NCBI GenBank assembly: GCA_002412885.1 | Contig: DHVX01000062.1 | Location: forward strand, 33,746 to 97,745 | Length of the DNA: 64,000 nucleotides | DNA from: Bacteroidales bacterium UBA5197 | Lineage (GTDB): Bacteria; Bacteroidota; Bacteroidia; Bacteroidales; Lentimicrobiaceae | Direction of reading: 5' to 3' | In this document: in pieces, positions 44,422 through 54,700 of the stretch | Layout of the letters: the number at the start of each line of letters is the position of its first letter | Numbering within the stretch: the first letter of the stretch is position 1 | The notes under the pieces: generated by a model | Databases searched by the model: none | What the model saw: the letters and a program-made list of their open reading frames with translations, nothing else | Told to the model about the DNA's origin: nothing | Made by a program: the position numbers and the translations under genes

Positions 44422-46926
44422 TTACTTAATATGAATCATTTTTTTCGACATCGTGAGGTTGTTTGCATTCATTTCATAAATATAAACATCACTGGTCAGG
44501 TTTTCAGCGTTAAAATAAAGCGTGTATGTTCCTTTATCTTTAACTCCTTCGTTGATTTCCCTGATAATCCGCTGATTTTTATCATAAACCCGGAAAATCA
44601 CTTCACACTTTTCAGGAATTTTGTAATTGAATGTTGTATGATTTCTGAATGGATTCGGAATGTTTTGCTCAAGATAAAAGCCCTGCTGTCTGCCCTGGAT
44701 TTCATCTGTTCCTAATGTGGAGAAACCAGTTAATCCGGACCAGTCGCTCCATTTCAGATTATGATCGCGATACCGCGCTCTGAAATAGTATTTCTTTCCT
44801 TCCGTAAGCTGAGAAAACGATATCGTACTTTGCAACAAATTGATTCCCTTATTAAGATCAACCGGCTTGAAATATTGATCTATATTATAAATATTTGTCC
44901 AATGCTTGATGGAATCAATAACAATATTTGATGATTGCAAACTATCAATCACCTGAAAATGAACTGACATTAAAGAGTCGGGGCCTGAAAACTCTGATGT
45001 TATGAAGTGAATTTTATTTCCGGAAATTTCAAAGTTTACCAATTCAGGTGTTTCCGGACCAGCTTGGTTTTTCGATTTATACCAGGTATCCATAAGTTCC
45101 GAATTCCGTGGGTCGTTATTGTTTCCAAGGCTGTACATCGAATTCAGGAAAGAATGATTTTCGATGTCAATCTCCAGAATCTGAAAGAAATAATGATTAA
45201 AGGTTTTATGAATATCATTAAAATCCCAGTTCTCTCCTTCCCGCCAAGGATCATAGTAGCCACCACCACCTCCGCCACAAATAATTCTGAAATCGGCACC
45301 CTCCTCCCCGGATGTAATAGTTCCTCTTTCAAATCCATGAGTATGTCCATAATGCATTTGCTGCACTTTGGTGTATTTCTTTATAATTGGAAAAAGCACA
45401 TTTACAACATAATCAGTACCTCCAACAACCCACAATTCAGAGAATGGGGGATGGTGAAAAAACAAAAACACAAAGTCGATTGTGGAATCGTTTTCGGCTT
45501 CATTCAGTTTGGCATTAAGCCAATTTGCCTGTGCAGCACCATATGGATCAATGATATTGGTATTCATGCCTATAAAAAGTGAGTTCCCGGCATTAAGAAA
45601 CCACACTTTTTCCTTTAGCGATGGCAACTGAGGGAAGGCCGACTGATCGTCAAGTTTGAGGTATTGATAAAAATAGGGGCTTTCTCCTTCATGATTGCCA
45701 GCTACAACCATGGTTGGAATATTGGATGATAATGCGGATAAAGGCTTGAAATACTGCTTTGTATATTGCCCGGGAATATCTCCGCTAACAACCACATCTC
45801 CTGAATGGAATATTCCGCTCACATGATTTTCGATATCAGAACCGTATAATTCTGTTATTTTATCTTTTGTCGCTCTCAAAACTTTGCCAGCCATGGTTGT
45901 ATCTGTGGCATGCGTATCGCTAAGTAGTACGAAACGTAGTTTCCCCTTATAAGTTGAATCAGGCAAAGTTTTCAAAGCATAAATCGCAGATTCGGCACCT
46001 CCGCTTTGTACTTTGTAGAAATAGCGGGTATTGGGTTGCAACCCATTTAATTTAACGGTGTGCCAGCGGTAGGGATCACTGATAACTTCACTTGATCCGG
46101 TTATAACCAAACCCAAAGTTGAGTCTAAACCATACAGAACCCTGGTGCCGGTTGTTGAAATATCGTGCCAGCAAACAGTCATTGTATTGGTGCCCTGTGC
46201 TTGCAGGTATGGTATTCTGGTCATCACAAAAGGTCCGGTAATATGACCAAATCCACCCAATTCTGCAGCATGTTCAGCTGTAAGCGGCTGATCCCATACA
46301 GCAAGTTCGGAGCAAATAATATCAGAATCTTCGCCATCTTCATCAGCAAAAACCAATAAAAGGTTCTCCAGCGAAAACCGGTCATCAATCGCCTGAATAT
46401 TTCCGTTCTTTACAAGTTGACCATCAAGGTAATATGTAAAGTGACTACCGTTTTTTACAGAAACTATCAAACGGTACCACTCCCCGGGAATAATCTGATA
46501 AGTGCCATAGCCCACGGCAGCTACACCTATATTTCCGGAAGTATTTATGAAAAAATCCCCGTCATTTGAATTGTTAATATCTGTTTGAAAAAATGTGTGC
46601 CACACTCCGTTAGCCGGTATTTTGAAATCAAATTGAAGCGTATATTCATTTACTTTGCTACCTCCGCCATTAGCGGAAATCTGATGTTGCATTTTATAAT
46701 AACTGCCGGGTCCAATAAGAACAGCTCCGTCTCCGGCTTCATGTCCCGTGGTGGCAGTATGCGAACCAACAAGAGTAAGATCAATCCCAAAACCAGGTTC
46801 GGCTTTTTGCAGATCAGCCGCATTATCAAATTTCCACCATCCAACCCTTACCGGAACAGATGATTGTACCTCTACAGCATTTAGAAGGAATGCTGTCAGA
46901 ATTATATAAATAGTTCGCAAGTTCAT
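44422..46926 (-). CDS. LamG-like / metallophosphoesterase protein with type IX sorting domain
   Basis: The protein of 834 residues combines several modules. A signal peptide (~1-22) is followed by an N-terminal LamG-like lectin domain at ~25-225, homologous to the repeats in the next gene upstream. Then come a purple-acid-phosphatase-type N domain (VCWHDIS, then NTRYFYKVQ) and a calcineurin-like metallophosphoesterase with LSDTHATD, HSGDVVVSGD, AGNHEGES, FFHHPPF and GHTHGFERG metal-binding motifs. A fibronectin-like segment and the T9SS sorting domain (NIPNPFRNHTTFNY) close the protein. It is probably a surface phosphatase or sulfatase-like esterase with sugar-binding ability; the substrate is unknown. 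Confidence 0.88.
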   Translation of the reverse strand: MNLRTIYIILTAFLLNAVEVQSSVPVRVGWWKFDNAADLQKAEPGFGIDLTLVGSHTATTGHEAGDGAVLIGPGSYYKMQHQISANGGGSKVNEYTLQFDFKIPANGVWHTFFQTDINNSNDGDFFINTSGNIGVAAVGYGTYQIIPGEWYRLIVSVKNGSHFTYYLDGQLVKNGNIQAIDDRFSLENLLLVFADEDGEDSDIICSELAVWDQPLTAEHAAELGGFGHITGPFVMTRIPYLQAQGTNTMTVCWHDISTTGTRVLYGLDSTLGLVITGSSEVISDPYRWHTVKLNGLQPNTRYFYKVQSGGAESAIYALKTLPDSTYKGKLRFVLLSDTHATDTTMAGKVLRATKDKITELYGSDIENHVSGIFHSGDVVVSGDIPGQYTKQYFKPLSALSSNIPTMVVAGNHEGESPYFYQYLKLDDQSAFPQLPSLKEKVWFLNAGNSLFIGMNTNIIDPYGAAQANWLNAKLNEAENDSTIDFVFLFFHHPPFSELWVVGGTDYVVNVLFPIIKKYTKVQQMHYGHTHGFERGTITSGEEGADFRIICGGGGGGYYDPWREGENWDFNDIHKTFNHYFFQILEIDIENHSFLNSMYSLGNNNDPRNSELMDTWYKSKNQAGPETPELVNFEISGNKIHFITSEFSGPDSLMSVHFQVIDSLQSSNIVIDSIKHWTNIYNIDQYFKPVDLNKGINLLQSTISFSQLTEGKKYYFRARYRDHNLKWSDWSGLTGFSTLGTDEIQGRQQGFYLEQNIPNPFRNHTTFNYKIPEKCEVIFRVYDKNQRIIREINEGVKDKGTYTLYFNAENLTSDVYIYEMNANNLTMSKKMIHIK

Positions 46927-47069
46927 GGTAAGGAGAGTATTTGGGGCAAAAGAAATACTGAAAAAGAAACAGGTTTAGCTGAGTATAAAATGCAAAGTTT
47001 GACAAATCAAGCATCAAAGCAGGCATTCCTGATTTTTCGTGCAGATAAATTGAAGAGTTTATGAAAAGA

Positions 47070-47094
47070 GGGTGCCTCAAAATGTGAGACACCC
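47070..47094 (-). terminator. Terminator-like hairpin after the LamG/Big_2 gene
   Basis: GGGTGCCTCA and TGAGACACCC (47070-47079 with 47085-47094) pair with one mismatch and a 5-nt loop. On the minus strand it is followed by a pyrimidine-rich run. It may reduce transcription from the SusCD part into the phosphoesterase gene. Confidence 0.6.
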
Positions 47095-47126
47095 CAACCA
47101 AAACCAACTCTTGCTTCAACCTGACA

Positions 47127-49898
47127 TTATCGGATTATTATCATTTTCTGACTGCTGACGCCACGCTCAGTTGCCATTTGAACATTATAAATTCCGTTTG
47201 GCAGACTGGTAGCATTTAACTCAAGTTTGTAAGAACCCGGTGATTTAATACCTTCATTAATCTTTGCAACTTCAATACCTGCGAGATTAAAAATTCGGAA
47301 TGTAACATTTCCTCTTTCCTTAATCTGATAAGGGAAAGTTGTATAAACTGAGAATGGGTTAGGATAATTTAGACCCAGATCGGAATTTCTGCCGGCTTGT
47401 ATATCATTAATTCCATTGGGTGTAGTGGTAGCATCGCCTAATGCAACCGCTTCGGCTTCAGTTAAGGCTACATCCCATATTCCCAATTCAGAACACCTGA
47501 TATCACCATCATCGCCATCATCATCCTGAAAAATCTGAAGTATCGAACTTAATCCATACCTGTCATCCAAAGCCTGAGGCGCTGCATCGAGCCATAAATT
47601 TCCATCCATGTAAATTCTGAAGAATTCTTCATTTTTTACTGAAACTATCATTCTATACCAGGTATCTGCAGTGATGGTAGCCTCGGAATATCTGGTGGAT
47701 CCGCAACCAATACTATTTGGTACGCGTCCTATGTCAGGAGCTTCGGTTTTGGCAACAAATAAGTCGGCGTCACCATCAAGTGTCTGGAAAAAGGCATACC
47801 ATGTATCTATCATTGGAACAGAAAAATCGATCTGAAGTGTCCATTCATTTACAAGGGCTCCTCCCCCATTGGCAGGAATCCCATGATTCATATCGAAGTA
47901 ACTTCCTAAGGGAACAAGTGTAGCTAAATTACCGTCAACAGGACCGTTCACTGAAGTCTGAGTCCCGGACAATACAAGTGGTAAGCCTATTTCGGCTTTT
48001 ACCATATCGTTGGCATCATCAAATTTCCACCAGCCTTTTCTTTCGCGAACTGTGGTCTGGTTTGAGATAGTTATCAACATAGTTCCTGAAATGTTTGATC
48101 CGTCTGTTGAAGTTGCTCTTGCGGTTACGGTACCGTCAGCAATTGCTGCCAGTAAGCCATCTGCAGTTATTGATGCATCACCTGTACCATTGGTAACAGA
48201 CCAGGTAACTGCTTTTTCAGTTGCATTTTCGGGAAGTGCAGTTGCTATCATCTGCAGTGTACCTCCTTTATTGGTTATTGTGTTTGCACCGCTTTCGGTA
48301 GTAACAGTAATTGAAGTAACTAGTATCACTGCCTGGTTCGAAATAGTTATTTCTGTGCTGCCTGTTATATTACTTCCATCAGTGGATGTTGCATTTACAG
48401 TTACAGTTCCGTTTTTTACTGCTGTTAATAAACCATCTTCGCTTATTGTTGCACCGCCGGTAACTTCAGTAACTGACCAGACAACTACTTTATTGGTAGC
48501 ATTCTCAGGTAAAACTTCTGCAATCATTTGTAATGTTCCGCTTTCAGTCTCAATAACACTTACTCCTCCGGTTCCTGTTACATTTATTCCATTAACCAGA
48601 ACATTACTTGCAAAGCCGCCTAACTGAATGACTTCATCTGCCGATAATGCTACATCCCATATGGCTAATTCAGCACAATTAATAGCTGCGTCATCACCAT
48701 CATCATCAGCAAATATCAAGAGCTCATTAACAAGAGCCCATCTGCCATCTACATCCTGAGGAGTTCCGCTCAGCCAGAGTTCTCCGTTGAGGTACACATT
48801 GAAAAATTCGCCGTTTGTAACTGAAATTACCATCCTGTACCAGGCATCTTTAGCAACAAAATTGGTAGAATATCCTGTTGCTGATGTTCCTATTGTATTG
48901 TCGCTGGCTTTGGTAAACATGTCGGCATCGCCGCTGTTAGCAGGGTCGGTTTGGATAAAAGCATGCCATTTCCCGATTTCAGGAACTGAAAAGTCTATTT
49001 GTATTGAATACTCATTTACCAGATCACCACCCCCATTTGGCGCAATACCATGGCTCATAGCCAGGTAACTGCCCAAAGGAACCTGTGTTGCCAGATTTCC
49101 TTCTTCGGGACCTGGAACTGATATCTGCGTTCCGGTTAGTGTTAAAGGAGATCCAATCTCAGCTTTTAACATATCGGCGGCATCGTCAAATTTCCACCAG
49201 CCTTTTCGTGCAACAAGAGGAACAGTTGAAGCATTTCCTAATTCGGAAGCCTGACCGGAGGTGAGTGCCACATCCCATATTCCCAATTCAGAGCAATTAA
49301 TAGCTGCATCATCGCCATCGTCATCGGCAAATATCAACAGTTCATTTACAAGCGCCCACCGGCCATCAACATCCTGAGGTGTTCCGGTCAGCCAAAGTTC
49401 ACCATTGAGATAAACGTTGAAAAATTCTCCGTTGTTAACCGAAATAACCATCCGGTACCACGTATCCACGGCAACTGCATTAACGGAATATCCTGTAGCT
49501 GCGGTTCCTATTGTATTGTCGCTGGCTTTGGTAAACAAGTCTGCATCACCGCTGTTAGCCGGGTCGGTTTGGATAAAAGCATGCCATTTCCCGATTTCAG
49601 GGACCGAAAAATCGATTTGCAATGAGTATTCATTCACTGAAATACCACCTCCGTTTGGGGCAATACCATGAGTCATGGTTAAATAACTTCCCAACGAAAC
49701 CTGTGTTGCAAGGTTTCCCTCAGCAGGTCCGGGAACTGAAGCTTGTGTTCCTGTTATCGTTAAAGGCATACCGATATCAGCCTTTAACATGTCGGCGGCA
49801 TCATCAAATTTCCACCAGCCTGTTCTTTCAGGCACTTGGGCACTAGCAAAACTGGCAAAAGCCAGGATTATGACTAAACTTAGTAAAGTTTTTTTCAT
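47127..49898 (-). CDS. Surface protein with three LamG-like domains, two Big_2 domains and type IX sorting domain
   Basis: The protein of 923 residues has a signal peptide (cleaved near SFASAQ), two nearly identical LamG-like lectin domains at ~22-225 and ~230-430, two bacterial Ig-like (Big_2) domains at ~435-610, and a third LamG-like domain at ~615-825. A T9SS sorting domain (GLNYPNPFSVYTTFPY to the end) follows. Each LamG unit starts with KGWWKFDDA-type sequence. No catalytic motif is seen, so it is probably a glycan-binding protein of the locus, downstream of susD. The first two units are duplicates at DNA level. Confidence 0.87.
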   Translation of the reverse strand: MKKTLLSLVIILAFASFASAQVPERTGWWKFDDAADMLKADIGMPLTITGTQASVPGPAEGNLATQVSLGSYLTMTHGIAPNGGGISVNEYSLQIDFSVPEIGKWHAFIQTDPANSGDADLFTKASDNTIGTAATGYSVNAVAVDTWYRMVISVNNGEFFNVYLNGELWLTGTPQDVDGRWALVNELLIFADDDGDDAAINCSELGIWDVALTSGQASELGNASTVPLVARKGWWKFDDAADMLKAEIGSPLTLTGTQISVPGPEEGNLATQVPLGSYLAMSHGIAPNGGGDLVNEYSIQIDFSVPEIGKWHAFIQTDPANSGDADMFTKASDNTIGTSATGYSTNFVAKDAWYRMVISVTNGEFFNVYLNGELWLSGTPQDVDGRWALVNELLIFADDDGDDAAINCAELAIWDVALSADEVIQLGGFASNVLVNGINVTGTGGVSVIETESGTLQMIAEVLPENATNKVVVWSVTEVTGGATISEDGLLTAVKNGTVTVNATSTDGSNITGSTEITISNQAVILVTSITVTTESGANTITNKGGTLQMIATALPENATEKAVTWSVTNGTGDASITADGLLAAIADGTVTARATSTDGSNISGTMLITISNQTTVRERKGWWKFDDANDMVKAEIGLPLVLSGTQTSVNGPVDGNLATLVPLGSYFDMNHGIPANGGGALVNEWTLQIDFSVPMIDTWYAFFQTLDGDADLFVAKTEAPDIGRVPNSIGCGSTRYSEATITADTWYRMIVSVKNEEFFRIYMDGNLWLDAAPQALDDRYGLSSILQIFQDDDGDDGDIRCSELGIWDVALTEAEAVALGDATTTPNGINDIQAGRNSDLGLNYPNPFSVYTTFPYQIKERGNVTFRIFNLAGIEVAKINEGIKSPGSYKLELNATSLPNGIYNVQMATERGVSSQKMIIIR
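48573..49808. repeat. Tandem 618-bp duplication inside the LamG gene
   Basis: The sequence TTTCCACCAG near the start of each LamG unit occurs at 49809-49818 and 49191-49200, 618 bp apart, and the units are highly similar throughout. Examples are the blocks around 49540-49600 and 48920-48980. This equals 206 residues. Confidence 0.8.
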
Positions 49899-49936
49899 AA
49901 TTTAATTGGTTTGAAGGTTAATAATTTAATTGGTTT
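49897..49936. repeat. 16-bp direct repeat at the LamG gene start
   Basis: ATAATTTAATTGGTTT occurs at 49897-49912 and 49921-49936, period 24 bp. The first copy overlaps the start codon, so the translation-initiation leader of the LamG gene is duplicated. Confidence 0.7.
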
Positions 49937-50093
49937 TTTATTTCTCACAGGTTGATTCAAAGTTGATCAGCAGTTAATAATTTTTCTTACTCAAATCATC
50001 ACAAACTGCTTTGGGTATGAGGTATTCATCTTTCAATTGATCATTTCAGCATAAAGCACTTCCGACAAATTTTAAATTTGATCTTAGTGTACT

Positions 50094-51617
50094 TTATTTC
50101 AGCAACCACATTATTTTGTTGATTTCGTCGTAGCCTTCATATTGACGGTTCAGGGCTTCGGTGAGGTTTTTTCGGTTATAATTCGTTTCAGAACCCGGAT
50201 ACAAACTACGCATAGGAATTGCGCCTGTATTGTTTTCGTTCAAACTCGAAGCCGGGTTGATAGGGAAGACAGGGTAGTTATTTCTTCTGTACTCAAAATA
50301 ACTAAAGTCAGCATCCTGCATAAAACGGAGTAGATAACCCTGCATCCAGATTTGTTTCAATTGTTCATCCGCTGTAGTTTTAAATGCAGCCTCACCTGTA
50401 AAATATCCATCAATATATGCCTGATCAATAGGTACATTGTGAGCATAACTTTCCTTGGTTGCTTTTATGGCCGCAAGAGCTGATTTTACTCCTTCTTCGT
50501 AATAGGTGCGGGCTGAGCCGGCAGTAATCCAGCCTTTTACACTAGCCTCTGCCAGAATTAACTGCTGTTCGGCGTAAGTCATCACCATACGTGGTTCACA
50601 GGCATCTTCCTTTAAATAGCGCAGGTTGATAGCTGAAAACTTATTTGCTTTATAATCCAGGTTCATGGCATCATAATCCATCGAAACATCAACGCCATTA
50701 TAAGCAGCTGTATCTGATTCAATATTCCCTGCGGCAATAAGCGCAGCAGCTGGTTCGCAATAATAAAACAATCGCCTGTCATTTAACAATTTCAGATTGT
50801 CCATGAGCAATTTACTAACAATTGTTTTGGGTGCAAACATGGTGCTGGCGCTAAGTGGATGCTTGTTTTGAGTTGAATAAGCCAATCCCAGATAACCTGT
50901 AGTATTATCCATTAAATTACCTGCAGCCACAATTTCAGCGAAGCGGTTTTTAACATCTAAGGATGCCAAATTCTCCTTCGCACTTAAACTCATCAGCACT
51001 TTTAAAGAAAAAGCATTTACTGCTTTTCTCCACTTTTCCGGATCGCCGTTATAAGGCGAAGGGTCGCCCGAAAATTTAGCCCCATTGGCAAAAAACTGAT
51101 CAGCCGCTTTTAGTTCATCCAGTATTTGTTTGAAAACATGTTCCTGAGTATCGTAGCCTGGTTCGAGAAGCCCTTCAGCACCTTTACCTGCATCGGTATA
51201 AGGAATATCGCCCATCCACATGGTCATTTTGTAGAAAGCGTATGCTTTGGCAAAACTGCCTATGCCTTTGTATGAGTCTTCCATTACACTGCCTTTCGCA
51301 GCTTCCAGCATGGCATCGATATTGGGTAATAAAGTCATTGAACCGAAACTTCCACTTCCGGTATTGTTATACTGCGAACTATTTTTTCCTAAAACTGTGA
51401 AGCCAACATATTTGGGCAATGCATTTGTTGAAATGAAACTCATTGCATCGCCGCCTGGTCGTAGAACGCTCAATACAATATTTGTGCATTCCATTGAGGC
51501 AGGAACGTTGGTAGTTGTATCCGGGTTGGTGTTGATTTCATCAAATTTGCTGCAACCAACTAAAAAAATTAAGATGAGCGCACTAAGTAAACCGATATAT
51601 GTGTTTTTGTTTTTCAT
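50094..51617 (-). CDS. SusD/RagB-like outer-membrane lipoprotein
   Basis: The glycan- or nutrient-binding lipoprotein of 507 residues sits on the SusC channel. The lipoprotein signal is FLVGC followed by SKFDEINTNPD, the classical SusD N-terminus. The helical TPR core includes the AYAFYKMTMWMGDIPYTDA block and the C-terminal region. The form fits the SusD-like_2 subgroup. It starts 90 bp after the susC stop, so susC-susD form the usual pair. The ligand is probably oligosaccharide from the locus substrate. Confidence 0.93.
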   Translation of the reverse strand: MKNKNTYIGLLSALILIFLVGCSKFDEINTNPDTTTNVPASMECTNIVLSVLRPGGDAMSFISTNALPKYVGFTVLGKNSSQYNNTGSGSFGSMTLLPNIDAMLEAAKGSVMEDSYKGIGSFAKAYAFYKMTMWMGDIPYTDAGKGAEGLLEPGYDTQEHVFKQILDELKAADQFFANGAKFSGDPSPYNGDPEKWRKAVNAFSLKVLMSLSAKENLASLDVKNRFAEIVAAGNLMDNTTGYLGLAYSTQNKHPLSASTMFAPKTIVSKLLMDNLKLLNDRRLFYYCEPAAALIAAGNIESDTAAYNGVDVSMDYDAMNLDYKANKFSAINLRYLKEDACEPRMVMTYAEQQLILAEASVKGWITAGSARTYYEEGVKSALAAIKATKESYAHNVPIDQAYIDGYFTGEAAFKTTADEQLKQIWMQGYLLRFMQDADFSYFEYRRNNYPVFPINPASSLNENNTGAIPMRSLYPGSETNYNRKNLTEALNRQYEGYDEINKIMWLLK

Positions 51618-51707
51618 TGCTTTTTATTTTTGAGAAGTTCTTGTTAAAAACCCTTGACACTGTTTATTTCTGTTCCGACTGACAAAAGTTATTAAAAGCT
51701 GACTTGT

Positions 51708-54700
51708 TTAAAAATTCAATTTTAAGTTAAAACCAATGTAGCGGATGGATGGGTCGCTGAAATTTTCGTAGCCACCGTCGGGGTCGGAATACTTAAATTG
51801 CTTTGACCACAAAAACATATTCTGCCCGACTGCTGATACCGAAACACCTTGTGATTTAAACTTCGCGCAAATATTTTTTGGCAAATCATAGGTTAGGGAC
51901 ATTTCCCTGATTTTGAAAAAAGTGGTGCTGTATGCTTCGAGCGGTGATGGCGAACCACCCCAGGCGGTGCCTGCGTGAATGGTATTGATATACGATTCGT
52001 AAGTAACAGCAACATCGTTAGGAGCATATACGCGGTCATCACTGGTAATATTGCCATAGGTATCGTAAGTTGCTGAGCCTGAAACTACTTTTACTCCTTC
52101 TCCGGTATAGTTTTTTGATCCTGGAATGGTAGCATCAAGGTATCTTTCAGGAGTAACGGAATTGGGATGCGAACCTGAGCGCCACATGTACATTTCGGTA
52201 GTAGTTTGCGCTAATCCTCCAACGCGGCCATCAACAGAAACATAGAAGTTCCAGTTCTTATACCTGACAGTAGAGTTAACGCCCCATATCCAGTCAGGAT
52301 CATAATTCCCAAACTTAGAAGCATAAGCCGAATAGAGGGGAACACCATTTTTATGAATAATGTTACCTTCAGGATCATATTGAAAATCATAGAGTGTATA
52401 TGGATCTGCTCTTTCGCCAACCTTTACCCATGGTTTGTCCTCAGAATAAGTTGTATCTAATTTGGTGTAGAAACGTGCATATTTCGACCAGTTTACTGAA
52501 ATATCCCACTGCCAGTCGCTTGTCTTCACAGGTGTTCCATTTAAAGTAACTTCAACTCCCTTTCGCGTAATTTCCTCGTCGATATTAATATAACTGCGGT
52601 AGTATCCGGTTGCTGGAGTAATATCAGCTTCCTGAAGGAAATCGTACATACGCTTATTATAATAGGAAATATCGGCTGAAGCCCTGTTATTATATACATT
52701 CACTGCGGTGCCTATTTCCCAGGTGGAAGCAGACTCAGGAAATACATTGCTGTTGTATATTGTTGCTGGTAATGATGCAGACGTTAAATTTGTCCAGGCA
52801 TTGTTGGTAATATTGAAAACCTTGTTAATGTCATAAATGCCGGCAGGTGTTTTTGATGATGTCCAGGAGCCACGTAATTTCCACAGTGACAGCCACTGCA
52901 TTTCAGGCAATAATTCGGAAACGACAAAACTTCCTGATACTGAAGGATACAAGTAGGATCGGGTTGCTTCAGATAAAGTAGAACTCCAGTCGTTTCGGAG
53001 AGTACCTTCCACATAAGCCATACGGTTCCATGAAAAAGCCAAACGTCCATATAAACTGTTAACTTGTTGCCTGTATATATTTGAGACTACATAAGCGGGT
53101 AAAACCGAAGCTTTCAGAGAGTAAAATCCAGGGATAGAAAGACCGCCCTGAGTTCTCGAATCGGTTCCTTCATCCTGGCGGTAATAAATTGTTCCACCAA
53201 CAAATCCATCAATGGTGAACTTTTCGAAAGTCTTGTCGGCAGAAAGTAAAAAATCGTTGTTAAAACTATAACCTCTTCCGAGACCCAGATTGTAAGATCC
53301 CAATTTGCTTTCGCCCCATACCTGGCTACCGTTTTCTATTACTGTTGAAGATCCGGCACTTACCAGTGAGCCTTTAGAAATCCGTATCACCTGACGGTTG
53401 CTATATGTGTCAAAACCCGAACGCAGGGTTGCTTTTAGCCACGACGCGAAGTTATAACTCAAAGAAAGTGTTCCATTAAAAATATCTTTATTTAAGCTGT
53501 GGATCCTTTCGTTCCTGTCAAAATATGGGTTGTTGTTGGTATCGGTATAACCGGTATTCTGAACTTCATTAGGTACTACCCAGTAATTCTTATAATCGAG
53601 CACATTCCAATCGGGCGATGACCATATTAGCATGGAATACATTGGGTCGTAACCCGTATAACCACTAAAACCAAAATTAGGTGATGTTTGCTTGTTGTAG
53701 GAAATGCTTGATGATAATGTAAAATTGCGAAGTTTTATATCCCCGCCAATGTTATAAGCGAATTTGTCGAACATGGAATTTGGATATTGCCCTTTGTTTT
53801 TGACCCAACTGGCCGAAGCACGAAAACTTCCCAGGTCACCTTGTTGTACAATATTTACGTTATTGTTAAGGATATAACCGGGTTCAAGGAAATTCTGAAA
53901 ATTATCTTTTCCTACGGGAAGCCAGGGCATGAGCTTCATAGATCTGCTGATCGGATCCCATTGGATAACTTCCTGACCTTCCAATGGAGGCCCCCAGGCG
54001 CCATCACCATTGGTAACAGCCGTGTTGGTAGCTGTGTTTACAACGCGTCCGTAAGTTGACTGTGATTCGGGAATGGCCAGATAACCAGCTGCATACATTG
54101 TGCTGCTGTTGACTGATACCGAGATACCTTTTTTAGCACTTCCTTTTTTAGTAGTAATCATAATTGCACCGCTTGCACCGCGATAACCATAAAGGGCAGA
54201 AGCTGTTGCACCTTTTAGAATGCTGAGGCTTTCAATATCATCAGCAGGAACATCCCGCAATGTCATGTTGCCATAAGGAACTCCATCAATTACCAAAAGT
54301 GGTTTTTCTCCACGAATGTAAAGCTCAGGCGCTGCACTAAACTCAGTACTGTTTAATACCGACAAACCAGCTACTTTACCTGTGAGTGAAGTTCCTACAT
54401 CAACAGGCCTTACTGTTTGCAATCCTTTGCCGTCAACTTTCTGAACAGCATATCCAAGGGCTTTTTCCTCCCGCCTGATACCAAAGGCAGTTACAACAAC
54501 ACTTTCGAGTTCGGTCGCAACCTGATGCATTGCAACGTTTATTACCTGAACATCCCTGGTCGACATTTCTTTGGGTTCATAACCCACGTATGAAAACACC
54601 AGAATGGCTTCAGATAAGGGTATATCAATTGAATAGGTTCCATCAACAGAGGTTGTTGTACCCATGGTTGTACCCTTAATCTTCACAGTTACACCTATTA

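Noticed and set aside
45007..45582. 191-residue plus-strand frame inside the metallophosphoesterase gene
   Set aside because: It is antisense to conserved metal-binding motifs and has no family likeness.
48010..48627. 205-residue plus-strand frame antisense to the Big_2 domains
   Set aside because: Its apparent repeats only mirror the duplicated Big_2 coding sequence on the other strand.
49899..50093. Riboswitch or small RNA in the susD-LamG spacer
   Set aside because: Only AT-rich sequence and a 16-bp direct repeat are visible; there is no conserved structured motif.
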